Shown piece by piece: positions 1 to 6,523 of a DNA stretch of 7,953 nucleotides (the stretch's first letter is position 1; each line of letters begins with the position of its first letter). Under the pieces are notes generated by a model that saw only the letters and a list, made by a program, of their open reading frames with translations, was not told where the DNA came from and did not search any database. The position numbers and the translations under genes are program-made. Source of the DNA: Syntrophaceae bacterium UBA7544 (GTDB taxonomy: Bacteria; Desulfobacterota; Syntrophia; Syntrophales; Smithellaceae); NCBI GenBank assembly GCA_002479215.1, contig DLME01000055.1, positions 1 to 7,953 of the forward strand. The letters are read 5' to 3'.

Positions 1-1203
1 AAAAAAACCATTGCCTATCTGGATATGGAATTTTTGCACGAGGGCGTTCCACAAATGAAACTGGCAGCTAAATGGAAAGCACCGAAAAATACCGAACCTA
101 CTTTTGCCGAACCCGCCACTTTAAACAAAGCCTTTATCCAGATGCTTTCGCGTCTGAATATCTGCTCCAAAGAAGCCGTTGTGCGTCAATACGATCATGA
201 AGTACAAGGCGGCAGTGTAGTCAAACCGATGGTGGGTGCACAAAATGACGGGCCATCAGATGCAGGAATAGTCAGACCGATTCTCGATTCCATGGAAGGA
301 GTCGTTGTGGCGCACGGCATATGCCCACGTTACAGCGATATAGATACCTATTCCATGACCGCCTGCGCCATTGATGAAGCTATCCGCAATGCTGTGGCTG
401 TAGGTGCTGATCTCGATAATCTGGCCGGCTTGGATAACTTCTGCTGGTGCGATCCTGTACAATCGGCTAAAACGCCCGACGGTGAATACAAGCTCGCGCA
501 GTTGGTGCGCTCGAATATGGCCATTTATGACTACACTACCGCTTTCGGCGTGCCCTGCATTTCCGGAAAAGACAGCATGAAAAACGATTACCAAATCGGC
601 AAAACGAAAATCTCGGTGCCGCCGACACTGCTTTATTCGGTGATCGGCAAAATTAAGGACGTACGCAAAGCCATTACGATGGACGCCAAGTGCCCACAGG
701 ATTTAGTTTATATTATTGGTGAAACCAGAGATGAACTGGGCGGCTCGGAATGGTTTTCCCTGCAGGGGGCAGTAGGCAATAAGGTACCGCAGGTGGATGT
801 GAAAAAAGCTATTAAAAAATACAGAGCACTGCATAAAGCTATACAAGCAGGAATTGTGGCGTCTTGCCATGATTGCTCAGACGGTGGATTGGGTATTGCA
901 CTTGCCGAAACCGCGTTTGCCGGCGGTCTGGGCATGAATATCGATTTAACTAATGTTCCTTATCGCGGTAAAAAACGTAACGATTATATTTTATTTTCCG
1001 AGACGGCCAGCCGTTTTGTAGTGACGATTCATCCCCAAGCGAAAAGCAAATTTGAAAAGATCATGGCTGGAAATGTTATCAGTGAAATCGGCTTTGTCTC
1101 AAGCGACGGACTCTTCCAAATAACCGGGTTGAATGGCAAATTAATTATTAAAGAAATAATAAGCAAACTTAAAGAAGCGTGGCAAAAGCCGCTTAATTTT
1201 TAA
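1..1203 (+). CDS. purL: Phosphoribosylformylglycinamidine synthase, synthetase subunit/domain (PurL), C-terminal part
   Basis: PurL carries out the ATP-dependent amidation of FGAR to FGAM, the fourth step of de novo purine synthesis, using ammonia released from glutamine by PurQ. The frame is open from base 1 and the first in-frame ATG (25) is internal, so the 5' part of the gene lies outside the window. About 400 residues of the second AIRS-type half are visible. They include the substrate/ATP segments GGSVVKPMVGAQNDGPSD (about 205-260), GVPCISGKDSMKNDY (GKDSM at 565-579), DELGGSEW (about 733-756) and HDCSDGGLG (from 868). The stop at 1201-1203 is 13 bp before purQ, so the two are probably co-transcribed. 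The style resembles the long, roughly 1000-residue PurL of Desulfobacterota, which may include a fused PurS-like N-terminus; this cannot be seen here. Family assignment is very secure. Confidence 0.97.
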   Translation, partial: KKTIAYLDMEFLHEGVPQMKLAAKWKAPKNTEPTFAEPATLNKAFIQMLSRLNICSKEAVVRQYDHEVQGGSVVKPMVGAQNDGPSDAGIVRPILDSMEGVVVAHGICPRYSDIDTYSMTACAIDEAIRNAVAVGADLDNLAGLDNFCWCDPVQSAKTPDGEYKLAQLVRSNMAIYDYTTAFGVPCISGKDSMKNDYQIGKTKISVPPTLLYSVIGKIKDVRKAITMDAKCPQDLVYIIGETRDELGGSEWFSLQGAVGNKVPQVDVKKAIKKYRALHKAIQAGIVASCHDCSDGGLGIALAETAFAGGLGMNIDLTNVPYRGKKRNDYILFSETASRFVVTIHPQAKSKFEKIMAGNVISEIGFVSSDGLFQITGLNGKLIIKEIISKLKEAWQKPLNF

Positions 1204-1204
1204 C

Positions 1205-1208
1205 AGGA
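1205..1208 (+). promoter_or_regulatory. Ribosome binding site of purQ
   Basis: AGGA lies 8 nt upstream of the ATG at 1217. It selects that start over the out-of-frame ATG at 1213, which would leave only 4 nt. It lies just after the purL stop, consistent with translation in sequence along one mRNA. Confidence 0.6.
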
Positions 1209-1216
1209 TTTAATGT

Positions 1217-2041
1217 ATGCCCCGCAAAGTAAAAGCAATCGTATTAACCGGCAACGGCACCAACTGTGAAATGGAAATGGCGCGCGCCTGTAAACTGGCC
1301 GGAGCCGATGTGGTTGATATTGTGCATATCAGTGAATTACTCTACGGCGAAAAACGTCTGGCCGATTATTCTTTTCTGAATCTGCCGGGCGGCTTTCTGG
1401 ACGGCGACGATCTGGGGTCGGCTAAAGCCTGTGCCAATCGTTTTTTGCATGCCCGCATTGCAGGAGAAAATGAAATGCTCTTTGTGGAGCTTTTGCAATT
1501 CATCAACGACGGCAAGTTGATTCTGGGCGTCTGTAACGGCTTTCAACTGATGGTAAAGCTGGGTTTGCTGCCGGCGCTGGATGGCAATTACTCCGATCAG
1601 AGCACAACTTTGACTTTTAACGATTCGGGACGGTTTGAAGACCGCTGGATTTATCTTAAAGCCAATGCGCAAAGCCCCTGTATATTCACGAAAGGCATTG
1701 ATCTAATATATTTGCCTGTCCGGCATGGCGAAGGTAAATTTATTCCCCGAGGTGATGCCGTTCTTAATTCCATCGAAAAGAAAAATCTTTTTGTCTTTCA
1801 ATATTGTTCGGAAAGCGGCGCCGCAACGATGGATTATCCCGCCAATCCCAACGGTGCGGTGAAGGCCATTGCCGGAATCTGCAATGAAACAGGCAGGCTT
1901 TTCGGCATGATGCCGCATCCCGAAGCTTACCTGCACCGCACCAACCATCCGCGCTGGACCAGAGAAGCTCTGCCGGAAGAAGGTCAGGGACTGGCCATTT
2001 TCCGTAACGCAATAAACTTCATCCGTAGCAAAGAATTTTAA
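1217..2041 (+). CDS. purQ: Phosphoribosylformylglycinamidine synthase, glutamine amidotransferase subunit (PurQ)
   Basis: PurQ is the class I glutamine amidotransferase that hydrolyses glutamine and passes ammonia to PurL to form FGAM. The 274-residue protein has the N-terminal VLTGNGTNCE segment, the loop PGGFLDGDD (57-65), the nucleophile elbow GVCNGFQ with Cys106, a YPANPNGAVKAIAGI segment (207-221), and the His/Glu of the triad in MMPHPEAY (His234, Glu236). It ends with NHPRW and EEGQGLAIFRNA. The length is somewhat greater than the roughly 225-residue PurQ of Bacillus-type enzymes and suits the longer variety with this extended C-terminal region. The start is the ATG at 1217, with AGGA at 1205-1208 giving 8 nt spacing. 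An ATG at 1213 is out of frame. It follows purL after 13 bp and is the last gene of the visible operon. All catalytic residues are present. Confidence 0.97.
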   Translation: MPRKVKAIVLTGNGTNCEMEMARACKLAGADVVDIVHISELLYGEKRLADYSFLNLPGGFLDGDDLGSAKACANRFLHARIAGENEMLFVELLQFINDGKLILGVCNGFQLMVKLGLLPALDGNYSDQSTTLTFNDSGRFEDRWIYLKANAQSPCIFTKGIDLIYLPVRHGEGKFIPRGDAVLNSIEKKNLFVFQYCSESGAATMDYPANPNGAVKAIAGICNETGRLFGMMPHPEAYLHRTNHPRWTREALPEEGQGLAIFRNAINFIRSKEF

Positions 2042-2076
2042 TTCCAGTTCTAAATTAAAGCCCTATCTTTGTTGGC

Positions 2077-2140
2077 ATCGTCGGCGGCGTCCTCAACGTA
2101 TTATTAATACGCCTCGTTGCCTCCTCCTTGCCGCCGCGAT
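2077..2140. repeat. GC-rich palindromic (REP-like) element between convergent genes
   Basis: An imperfect palindrome fills the gap between purQ and the convergent phosphoesterase gene. The outer arms are ATCGTCGGCGGC (2077-2088) and GCCGCCGCGAT (2130-2140), complementary apart from one bulged T. The centre is a perfect inverted repeat, CGTATTA (2097-2103), T, TAATACG (2105-2111). CAACG (2094-2098) can also pair with CGTTG (2115-2119). No T-run follows on either strand, so a classical intrinsic terminator is not evident, though the structure could limit read-through or protect 3' ends. The nested layout and the GCCTCGTTGC word resemble the element at 6524-6632. That it is an interspersed family is inference; copy number in the genome cannot be seen here. 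Confidence 0.7.
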
Positions 2141-2164
2141 ATCATCTTCTATTTAGAAATGGAA

Positions 2165-3298
2165 CTACTCAGCTTTCTTCCCGATAATATCAATCACCGT
2201 AATCTCCGGTGGCGCAAAAAGGCGCACGGGTGGGCCCCAGGTACCGGTTCCTCTGCTCACATAAAGCAGCCTGTTTTTTCCCAATTCAGAATATCCATAA
2301 TTGTGGGGGAAAAAAAAGCGTGTAACCAGTCCGAAAGGAAATATTTGGCCGCCGTGCGTATGCCCTGAAATTTGCAAATTGAATTTCTCCCGATCATTAA
2401 CATAAGGCTGGTGTTTTAAAAGCAAAACAAAGTTATCACTTTTCTCGGCCAGGGATTTTTGAAAACGGGAATTATCTTTGGTCATCCCGAGCCTGCGGCC
2501 GGTTATATCATCCTCACCGAATATATTTATCCCGGCCACTTGCACTACCTCATCGCGCAGAATTACAAAACCGGCGCTGCGAGTGAACTCCATCGCGCGT
2601 TTGATTCCGGCATAATATTCATGGTTGCCCATAATTGCATATTTGCCGTACTTCGGATTAATCGCGGCCAATTGCTGCGCTTCCGGCAGCACATTATCGA
2701 TCTCGCCATCCAGTAAATCTCCGGTGGAAACTAAAATATCGGGATTGGCCTCTCTTACTCTATCGAGAATAACCTCCAAACGTTTTTCTCTGATAATTAT
2801 TCCCACATGCACATCGGATATCTGAACGATACGGATTTTGCCGTTATTAGGTAAAAAATGTTCGGTCTGAACTTCCAGCTTCTTAACCCGGATTCTTTGC
2901 GCATCAAAAAAGCCGTAAACTACAAAGATAAAGGCAAGGAAGACTGCTAATCCGAAAGCAATTGTATTGAGGTGGACAGCACCTGGACCAAAGCCTACGA
3001 GCTTATATAAATATCGAGTGATATCAAAAGTAACGCTCAGTAAAAAAAAGAGGAAAACAAAAGCCATCCAGATATAACCGATATAGGCAATAGTCCGTGC
3101 CAGTGTTTCCAGATGAACGGCTTCGATGAGTCTTACTATGACCGGGGCAAGGATCAGCAGTATCATTATTAAGATGATTATAACCTGCGGGATACCGGAA
3201 AAATGGAAAATGTTTATCGCCCGGGAAAAAGCATAAAAATTAATTCCACCGTAAAGGCAGAAAAAAACCAGAAGAAAAATAATCATACTCAGTTCCAT
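2165..3298 (-). CDS. Membrane-anchored calcineurin-like metallophosphoesterase (YkuE/YaeI-type)
   Basis: A 377-residue protein. The N-terminal third has four hydrophobic segments (about 5-24, 37-58, 69-91 and 109-131). A cytosolic-type calcineurin-like phosphoesterase domain follows from about residue 153. All metal-binding blocks are intact: SDVHVG (Asp162, His164), TGDLLDG (Asp194), GNHE (Asn225, His226), LKHQP (His296) and GHTHGGQ (His313, His315), so a two-metal phosphohydrolase is expected. The domain resembles the YkuE/YaeI/LpxG branch, some members of which act on UDP-2,3-diacylglucosamine or other membrane-associated substrates; the substrate here is unknown. The chosen start is the ATG at 3296-3298. 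A second ATG four codons later is possible, and neither has a strong Shine-Dalgarno. It converges on purQ and is divergent from the tRNA gene, so it is probably transcribed alone. Confidence 0.9.
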   Translation of the reverse strand: MELSMIIFLLVFFCLYGGINFYAFSRAINIFHFSGIPQVIIILIMILLILAPVIVRLIEAVHLETLARTIAYIGYIWMAFVFLFFLLSVTFDITRYLYKLVGFGPGAVHLNTIAFGLAVFLAFIFVVYGFFDAQRIRVKKLEVQTEHFLPNNGKIRIVQISDVHVGIIIREKRLEVILDRVREANPDILVSTGDLLDGEIDNVLPEAQQLAAINPKYGKYAIMGNHEYYAGIKRAMEFTRSAGFVILRDEVVQVAGINIFGEDDITGRRLGMTKDNSRFQKSLAEKSDNFVLLLKHQPYVNDREKFNLQISGHTHGGQIFPFGLVTRFFFPHNYGYSELGKNRLLYVSRGTGTWGPPVRLFAPPEITVIDIIGKKAE

Positions 3299-3380
3299 AA
3301 TTGTTTAACTCACTTTTGTGAGGCTAAAGGAAAATAACAGGGAAGTCAATATATAAGGTAGTTCAGCCCAACGTAATAAC

Positions 3381-3410
3381 TTGACAAGGGGATACCCCTT
3401 AAGATAAATA
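3381..3410 (+). promoter_or_regulatory. Probable sigma-70 promoter of tRNA-Thr with palindrome in the spacer
   Basis: A perfect -35 hexamer TTGACA lies at 3381-3386. The best -10 lies within 3403-3410: GATAAA after a 16-bp spacer, or TAAATA after 18 bp, each a 4/6 match. The tRNA begins about 37-44 nt further on, leaving a leader of roughly 30 nt to be removed by processing. The spacer holds the perfect inverted repeat AAGGGG (3386-3391), ATA, CCCCTT (3395-3400), which could be an operator. The discriminator region is not strongly GC-rich. The -35 call is firm; the exact -10 is uncertain. Confidence 0.6.
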
Positions 3411-3446
3411 ACGCATCTCTTGTCGGAATAGTGGTTCAACTTGGAT

Positions 3447-3522
<76 letters not shown>

Positions 3523-3532
3523 GTAAGTATAA

Positions 3533-3562
3533 GGCAACTCATTTAAAATTAACTAGTTTGCC
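3533..3562 (+). terminator. Weak hairpin downstream of tRNA-Thr
   Basis: GGCAACT (3533-3539) can pair with AGTTTGCC (3555-3562) with one bulged T, around an A/T-rich loop, about 10 nt after the tRNA 3' end. Only a short T-rich stretch (ATTTAT) follows, so this is a poor intrinsic terminator. Read-through from the tRNA promoter into the DUF362 gene at 3590 is quite possible, since no separate promoter is obvious in between. Confidence 0.3.
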
Positions 3563-3589
3563 ATTTATCTACATTAGAACTGAACTGTT

Positions 3590-4699
3590 ATGGCCTCTGT
3601 TATTGTTCGCAAAACTTCTTATAACTACGATCAGCTAAAAAAAGTTTTTTTTGAAATTATCGAAACTCTTGCCGGTGACAAAATTAAGCCGGGCAGCCGC
3701 GTTTTGATAAAACCAAACATGCTTTCCGCTGCCGTACCCCAAGACGCGGTATTAACCCATCCTTTAATTATTAAAGCGGCTGTAGAATATGTTTTACAAA
3801 AAGGCGCCAGACCGCAGGTATCCGATTCTCCGGCAATCGGTTCTTTTGAACATATCCTGAAAATGAATGGCACAAAAGACGCTCTGGCCGGTCTGGATGT
3901 AACTTGTATCCCCTTTAAAAACACTGTTCGAGTAGATATTGGAAAGCCTTATAGCCGCATTGACATAGCTAAAGACGCTATGGAGGCGGATGCAATTATC
4001 AATTTGCCGAAGCTCAAAACACACGGCCAGATGCTTTTAACGCTGGCTGTGAAAAATATGTTCGGCTGTATCATTGGTTTTCAGAAGGCACGGTGGCATA
4101 TGCGCGCCGGTGTCGATTCAATGGCTTTTGCCCGCCTGCTTACGGCCATTCATCAGGCTGTCCGGCCAACCGTGTCGATACTGGATGGAATTCTGGCACT
4201 GGAGGGCGAAGGCCCCGGTAAGGGCGGAAAGCCGCGGCATATCGGTGTTTTAATGGGCAGTTGCGATTCGTTAGCGCTGGATACTGTTGTGTGCCGGATG
4301 CTGGGGATTGATTATCAAAGTGTACCGGTATTAAAAATCGCCAAAGAGATTAATTTGATCAACTCCTACGAAGTAGAAGGGGATTTGCCAACTGTATATG
4401 ATTTCAAGTTACCCCAAACAGGCGGGCTGATATTCGGCCCCCGTTTTCTGCATAATTTTTTGCGCCGGCATACGATGCCGCTGCCTGTCTGCAATAATCA
4501 TCTGTGTAAATTATGTGGCCAATGCTGGACAATTTGTCCGGCCCAGGCCATCCAATCTTTGGAGGCCGGAGTCGAATTTGACTATCAAAAATGTATTCGC
4601 TGCTATTGTTGCATAGAAATTTGTCCTCACGGGGCTTTGCACTCAAAGGAAACTATCGGCGGCAAAGTCATGAGGCGTTTGATTGATAAACCCAACTGA
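3590..4699 (+). CDS. DUF362 domain protein with C-terminal 2x[4Fe-4S] ferredoxin domain
   Basis: A 369-residue soluble iron-sulfur protein. Residues about 1-265 form a DUF362 domain: VLIKPNML (38-45), THPLIIKAAVEYVLQKGA (56-73), SDSPAIGS (78-85), ADAIINLPKLKTH (133-145), LAVKNMFG (152-159) and a glycine-rich stretch near 205-213. The C-terminus has two ferredoxin-type motifs, CKLCGQCWTICP (Cys306, 309, 312, 316) and CIRCYCCIEICP (Cys335, 338, 341, 345); Cys301 and Cys340 are extra. Two [4Fe-4S] clusters are therefore expected, suggesting electron transfer, but DUF362 chemistry and the redox partner are not established. Such proteins are common in anaerobes. The ATG at 3590 fits the usual N-terminus, yet no Shine-Dalgarno is visible upstream. 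The tRNA ends 67 bp earlier; the DUF1893 gene follows after 143 bp. Confidence 0.92.
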   Translation: MASVIVRKTSYNYDQLKKVFFEIIETLAGDKIKPGSRVLIKPNMLSAAVPQDAVLTHPLIIKAAVEYVLQKGARPQVSDSPAIGSFEHILKMNGTKDALAGLDVTCIPFKNTVRVDIGKPYSRIDIAKDAMEADAIINLPKLKTHGQMLLTLAVKNMFGCIIGFQKARWHMRAGVDSMAFARLLTAIHQAVRPTVSILDGILALEGEGPGKGGKPRHIGVLMGSCDSLALDTVVCRMLGIDYQSVPVLKIAKEINLINSYEVEGDLPTVYDFKLPQTGGLIFGPRFLHNFLRRHTMPLPVCNNHLCKLCGQCWTICPAQAIQSLEAGVEFDYQKCIRCYCCIEICPHGALHSKETIGGKVMRRLIDKPN

Positions 4700-4758
4700 T
4701 ATTTTTACAAAAATAACTACATAAAAATGCGCCAATGATGTAAAATTAAGTGCGATTT

Positions 4759-4785
4759 TTGAGTCGGCTGTTTTTTATTTAAACT
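4759..4785 (+). promoter_or_regulatory. Possible weak promoter for the DUF1893 gene
   Basis: TTGAGT (4759-4764) and TAAACT (4780-4785) are separated by 15 bp, about 58 nt before the start codon at 4843. The surroundings are A/T-rich. The short spacer and 4/6 matches make this tentative; transcription could also continue from the DUF362 gene, since no strong terminator was seen between them. Confidence 0.22.
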
Positions 4786-4827
4786 AATTTCCCCGGGCCG
4801 TACTGATTTATCTTCGTATAAGCCCAT

Positions 4828-4834
4828 AAGGAAA
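4828..4834 (+). promoter_or_regulatory. Ribosome binding site of the DUF1893 gene
   Basis: AAGGAAA lies 8 nt before the ATG at 4843 and supports that start. It contrasts with the DUF362 gene upstream, which lacks a comparable site. Confidence 0.6.
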
Positions 4835-4842
4835 CTGCCTTC

Positions 4843-5244
4843 ATGTTGAAACCAGACTTTACCAAGTATTCGCTGGCGTTGATTCAGGGCGATAAAATTA
4901 TCTATTCTTCCCAAAGCAATGGATTGAAGCCTCTTTGGGATTGTCTGGAAAAATACCGGCAAGCTAAAGGTAAATTTATCCCGTTTGATAAAGTAATGGG
5001 GCTGGCCGCGGCAAAACTTATTATTTACTCTAAAATTATATCAGAAGTACAAACACTTTTAGTTTCACAGCCAGCAAAAATACATCTGGAAGAAAACCAC
5101 ATAAAAGAAGAAGCTAAAATAACTGTTGCCAATATTTTGACAAAAGACAGGCATTCCATATGCCCCGGTGAAATTATTGCTTTAAATACTGACGAGCCTG
5201 ATGATTTTCGCGCTAAAATAAAGAAAATGCTGAGCAACTTCTAA
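4843..5244 (+). CDS. DUF1893 domain-containing protein (TM1506-like)
   Basis: A small 133-residue soluble protein matching the DUF1893 family along its whole length. It has an N-terminal strand pair (SLALIQGDKIIYSS, 10-23), SNGLKPL (25-31), the helix DKVMGLAAAKL (49-59), a middle segment with VSQPA (74-78), and a C-terminal block containing ILTKDRHSICPGE (98-110) before an acidic tail (TDEPDDF, 116-122). The structurally known Thermotoga member, TM1506, has a cytidine-deaminase-like fold, but the family's function is not established and I see no zinc-binding HAE/PCxxC deaminase signature. The start is supported by AAGGAAA 8 nt upstream. It lies 143 bp after the DUF362 gene in the same orientation and converges on the YchF-like gene with 43 bp between them. 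Confidence 0.85.
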   Translation: MLKPDFTKYSLALIQGDKIIYSSQSNGLKPLWDCLEKYRQAKGKFIPFDKVMGLAAAKLIIYSKIISEVQTLLVSQPAKIHLEENHIKEEAKITVANILTKDRHSICPGEIIALNTDEPDDFRAKIKKMLSNF

Positions 5245-5287
5245 TTTTTATTACCGCGAACCACGAAAGAACAATTTTTCTTTAGCT

Positions 5288-6319
5288 TCAAACATTGAAC
5301 CGAAAGGTGATGATATCGCCGTCCTGGACGATATATTCCTTGCCTTCCAAACGCAGGCGTCCGGCTGATTTTACCTGGCCGGCAGATCCGCCATGCGCGA
5401 TGAAATCGTCATAATGCATAACTTCCGCTTTGATAAAACCTCGTTCAAAATCATTGTGAATGGTCCCGGCGGCTTGGGGGGCTTTGGTCTGTGTTGGAAT
5501 CACCCAGGCCTTGACTTCATCATCACCGACGGTGAAAAAAGAAATTCGTCCCAACAGAGAAAAAGCAGCGCGAATAATCCGGCCAAAGGCGGGCTCGGCA
5601 ATGCCCAGTAAGGCCAGAAATTCATTTTGCTCGGTATGCTCCAGTCCGGCCAGCTCTGCCTCAATTTTACAGCAGATGCCAATGACCGGCTCTGATATCT
5701 TTGCCGCCTTCGCAAAGATATCGGCAAAAGAAAGATTATTTTCCGCCACGTTGATTACGATCAGTTCGGGCTTAATTGTCCAGAAAGAAAAACTCCGCAG
5801 CGTAAAAACTTCCGCTGGCATCAGTCCGGCAGACCTCAGCGGTTTTCCCCCTTCCAGGCATTCCTTTAATTTGGGTAAAAGTTCCGCCTGAGTTATATCC
5901 TGTTGTGTAAGTGCTTTTTTGGACATTTTGGTGAGGCGCTCCAGTTTCTTCTCGATTATTAGAAGGTCGGCAAGGATTAACTCGTCTTCCAGCTTGCGGT
6001 AGGCTTCAATGCTCAGTTGCACGTCTGGTAGGGAAAATCCGTCAACCACATGCAAAATGCCGTCAGCGCCGCTTAAATTCTGCCGGATGGCTTCCCAGGG
6101 ATGCTCGCCTACGGCATGGACATCAACAAAAGGAATTTTGGCCGGAGATATTTTTACCGGCTTATATGTTTTCACCAGTTTGTCAAAACGAACATCCGGC
6201 ACTGCTGCCAGACCGCGCACGACGGTTTCGTTGTGTTGCGCGCCGCCCTTAACACCGGTCATAATTTCAAATAATGTGCTCTTCCCGCTTTGGGGAAGCC
6301 CCAAAATACCCATTTCCAT
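5288..6319 (-). CDS. Divergent YchF/Obg-like nucleotide-binding protein with TGS domain
   Basis: A 343-residue protein related to YchF (OLA1), the ribosome-associated P-loop NTPase with ATP preference. The P-loop is GLPQSGKST (7-15); standard YchF reads GLPNVGKST. The G4-type motif is NVAE (190-193), the YchF NxxE form associated with ATP rather than GTP. The C-terminal TGS region (about 262-343) is very well conserved: FFTVGDDEVKAW, KAPQAAGTIHNDFERGF, YDDFIAHGG, GRLRLEGKEYIVQDGD and final FRFNV. The G3 region is altered: where YchF has DIAGLV followed by a glycine-rich loop, this protein has FVDVHAVGEHPWE (64-76), with no DxxG and a shorter loop. It is slightly shorter than canonical YchF (about 363). 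It is probably a second, divergent paralogue rather than the housekeeping copy. The ATG at 6319 has only a weak purine-rich upstream stretch. Confidence 0.88.
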   Translation of the reverse strand: MEMGILGLPQSGKSTLFEIMTGVKGGAQHNETVVRGLAAVPDVRFDKLVKTYKPVKISPAKIPFVDVHAVGEHPWEAIRQNLSGADGILHVVDGFSLPDVQLSIEAYRKLEDELILADLLIIEKKLERLTKMSKKALTQQDITQAELLPKLKECLEGGKPLRSAGLMPAEVFTLRSFSFWTIKPELIVINVAENNLSFADIFAKAAKISEPVIGICCKIEAELAGLEHTEQNEFLALLGIAEPAFGRIIRAAFSLLGRISFFTVGDDEVKAWVIPTQTKAPQAAGTIHNDFERGFIKAEVMHYDDFIAHGGSAGQVKSAGRLRLEGKEYIVQDGDIITFRFNV

Positions 6320-6394
6320 GATTTATTATCTTTCTTCTATAGTTTCTGTATCCAAAGTAGAACGCGGCGGAAGCCAAGAGATTGCCGCATCCCC

Positions 6395-6507
6395 AGTTTA
6401 TTCGTGAAACTCCAATTCCGAAAGCGAAGCGTATCGGAATTGGTAAGTTGAACAATCCCGCGAAGCGGAGGGTACGAACCCCACAGCTTGCTTTGGGGTT
6501 CGTACCC
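6395..6507. repeat. Cluster of hairpin-forming inverted repeats
   Basis: In the non-coding gap before the YchF-like gene, four inverted repeats follow one another. AGTTT/AAACT spans 6395-6411. A perfect 10-bp pair, CCAATTCCGA (6412-6421) and TCGGAATTGG (6434-6443), comes next. A short CCGC-GAA-GCGG mini-hairpin lies at 6458-6468. The strongest is a perfect 14-bp pair, GGGTACGAACCCCA (6470-6483) and TGGGGTTCGTACCC (6494-6507), whose 10-nt loop can fold further into an AG/CT pair closing CTTG. No T-run follows on either strand, so they do not look like ordinary terminators of the upstream aminotransferase gene. The regular packing suggests an interspersed repeat or structured RNA, which is inference. 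Confidence 0.65.
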
Positions 6508-6523
6508 GTGATTGGATAACGCT

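Noticed and set aside
2117..2368. An 83-codon plus-strand frame beginning in the palindromic repeat
   Set aside because: It starts inside the repeat and continues antisense to the phosphoesterase C-terminus; it is a shadow.
3309..3322. Small inverted repeat CTCAC-TTTT-GTGAG just upstream of the phosphoesterase start
   Set aside because: Only a 5-bp stem; it is too short to claim as an operator or terminator without comparison.
3590..4699. Bacterial ferredoxin or hydrogenase subunit as the identity of the iron-sulfur gene
   Set aside because: The N-terminal 265 residues match DUF362; the ferredoxin motifs are only its C-terminal domain.
4700..4715. A/T-only inverted repeat TATTTTT-AC-AAAAATA right after the DUF362 stop
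   Set aside because: The stem lacks G/C pairs and the loop is only 2 nt, so it is unlikely to be an effective terminator.
5266..5283. AAAGAA/TTCTTT inverted repeat between the convergent DUF1893 and YchF-like genes
   Set aside because: Weak A/T-rich 6-bp stem; a terminator role cannot be supported.
5460..5891. A 143-codon plus-strand open frame antisense to the YchF-like gene
   Set aside because: It lies opposite a strongly conserved coding region, has no recognisable family and is explained by that gene's codon pattern. The same holds for the 132-codon plus-strand frame at 6009-6407.
6470..6507. The 14-bp hairpin as the intrinsic terminator of dapL
   Set aside because: It lies about 130 nt after the stop on the minus strand and is followed by GC-rich sequence with no T-run.
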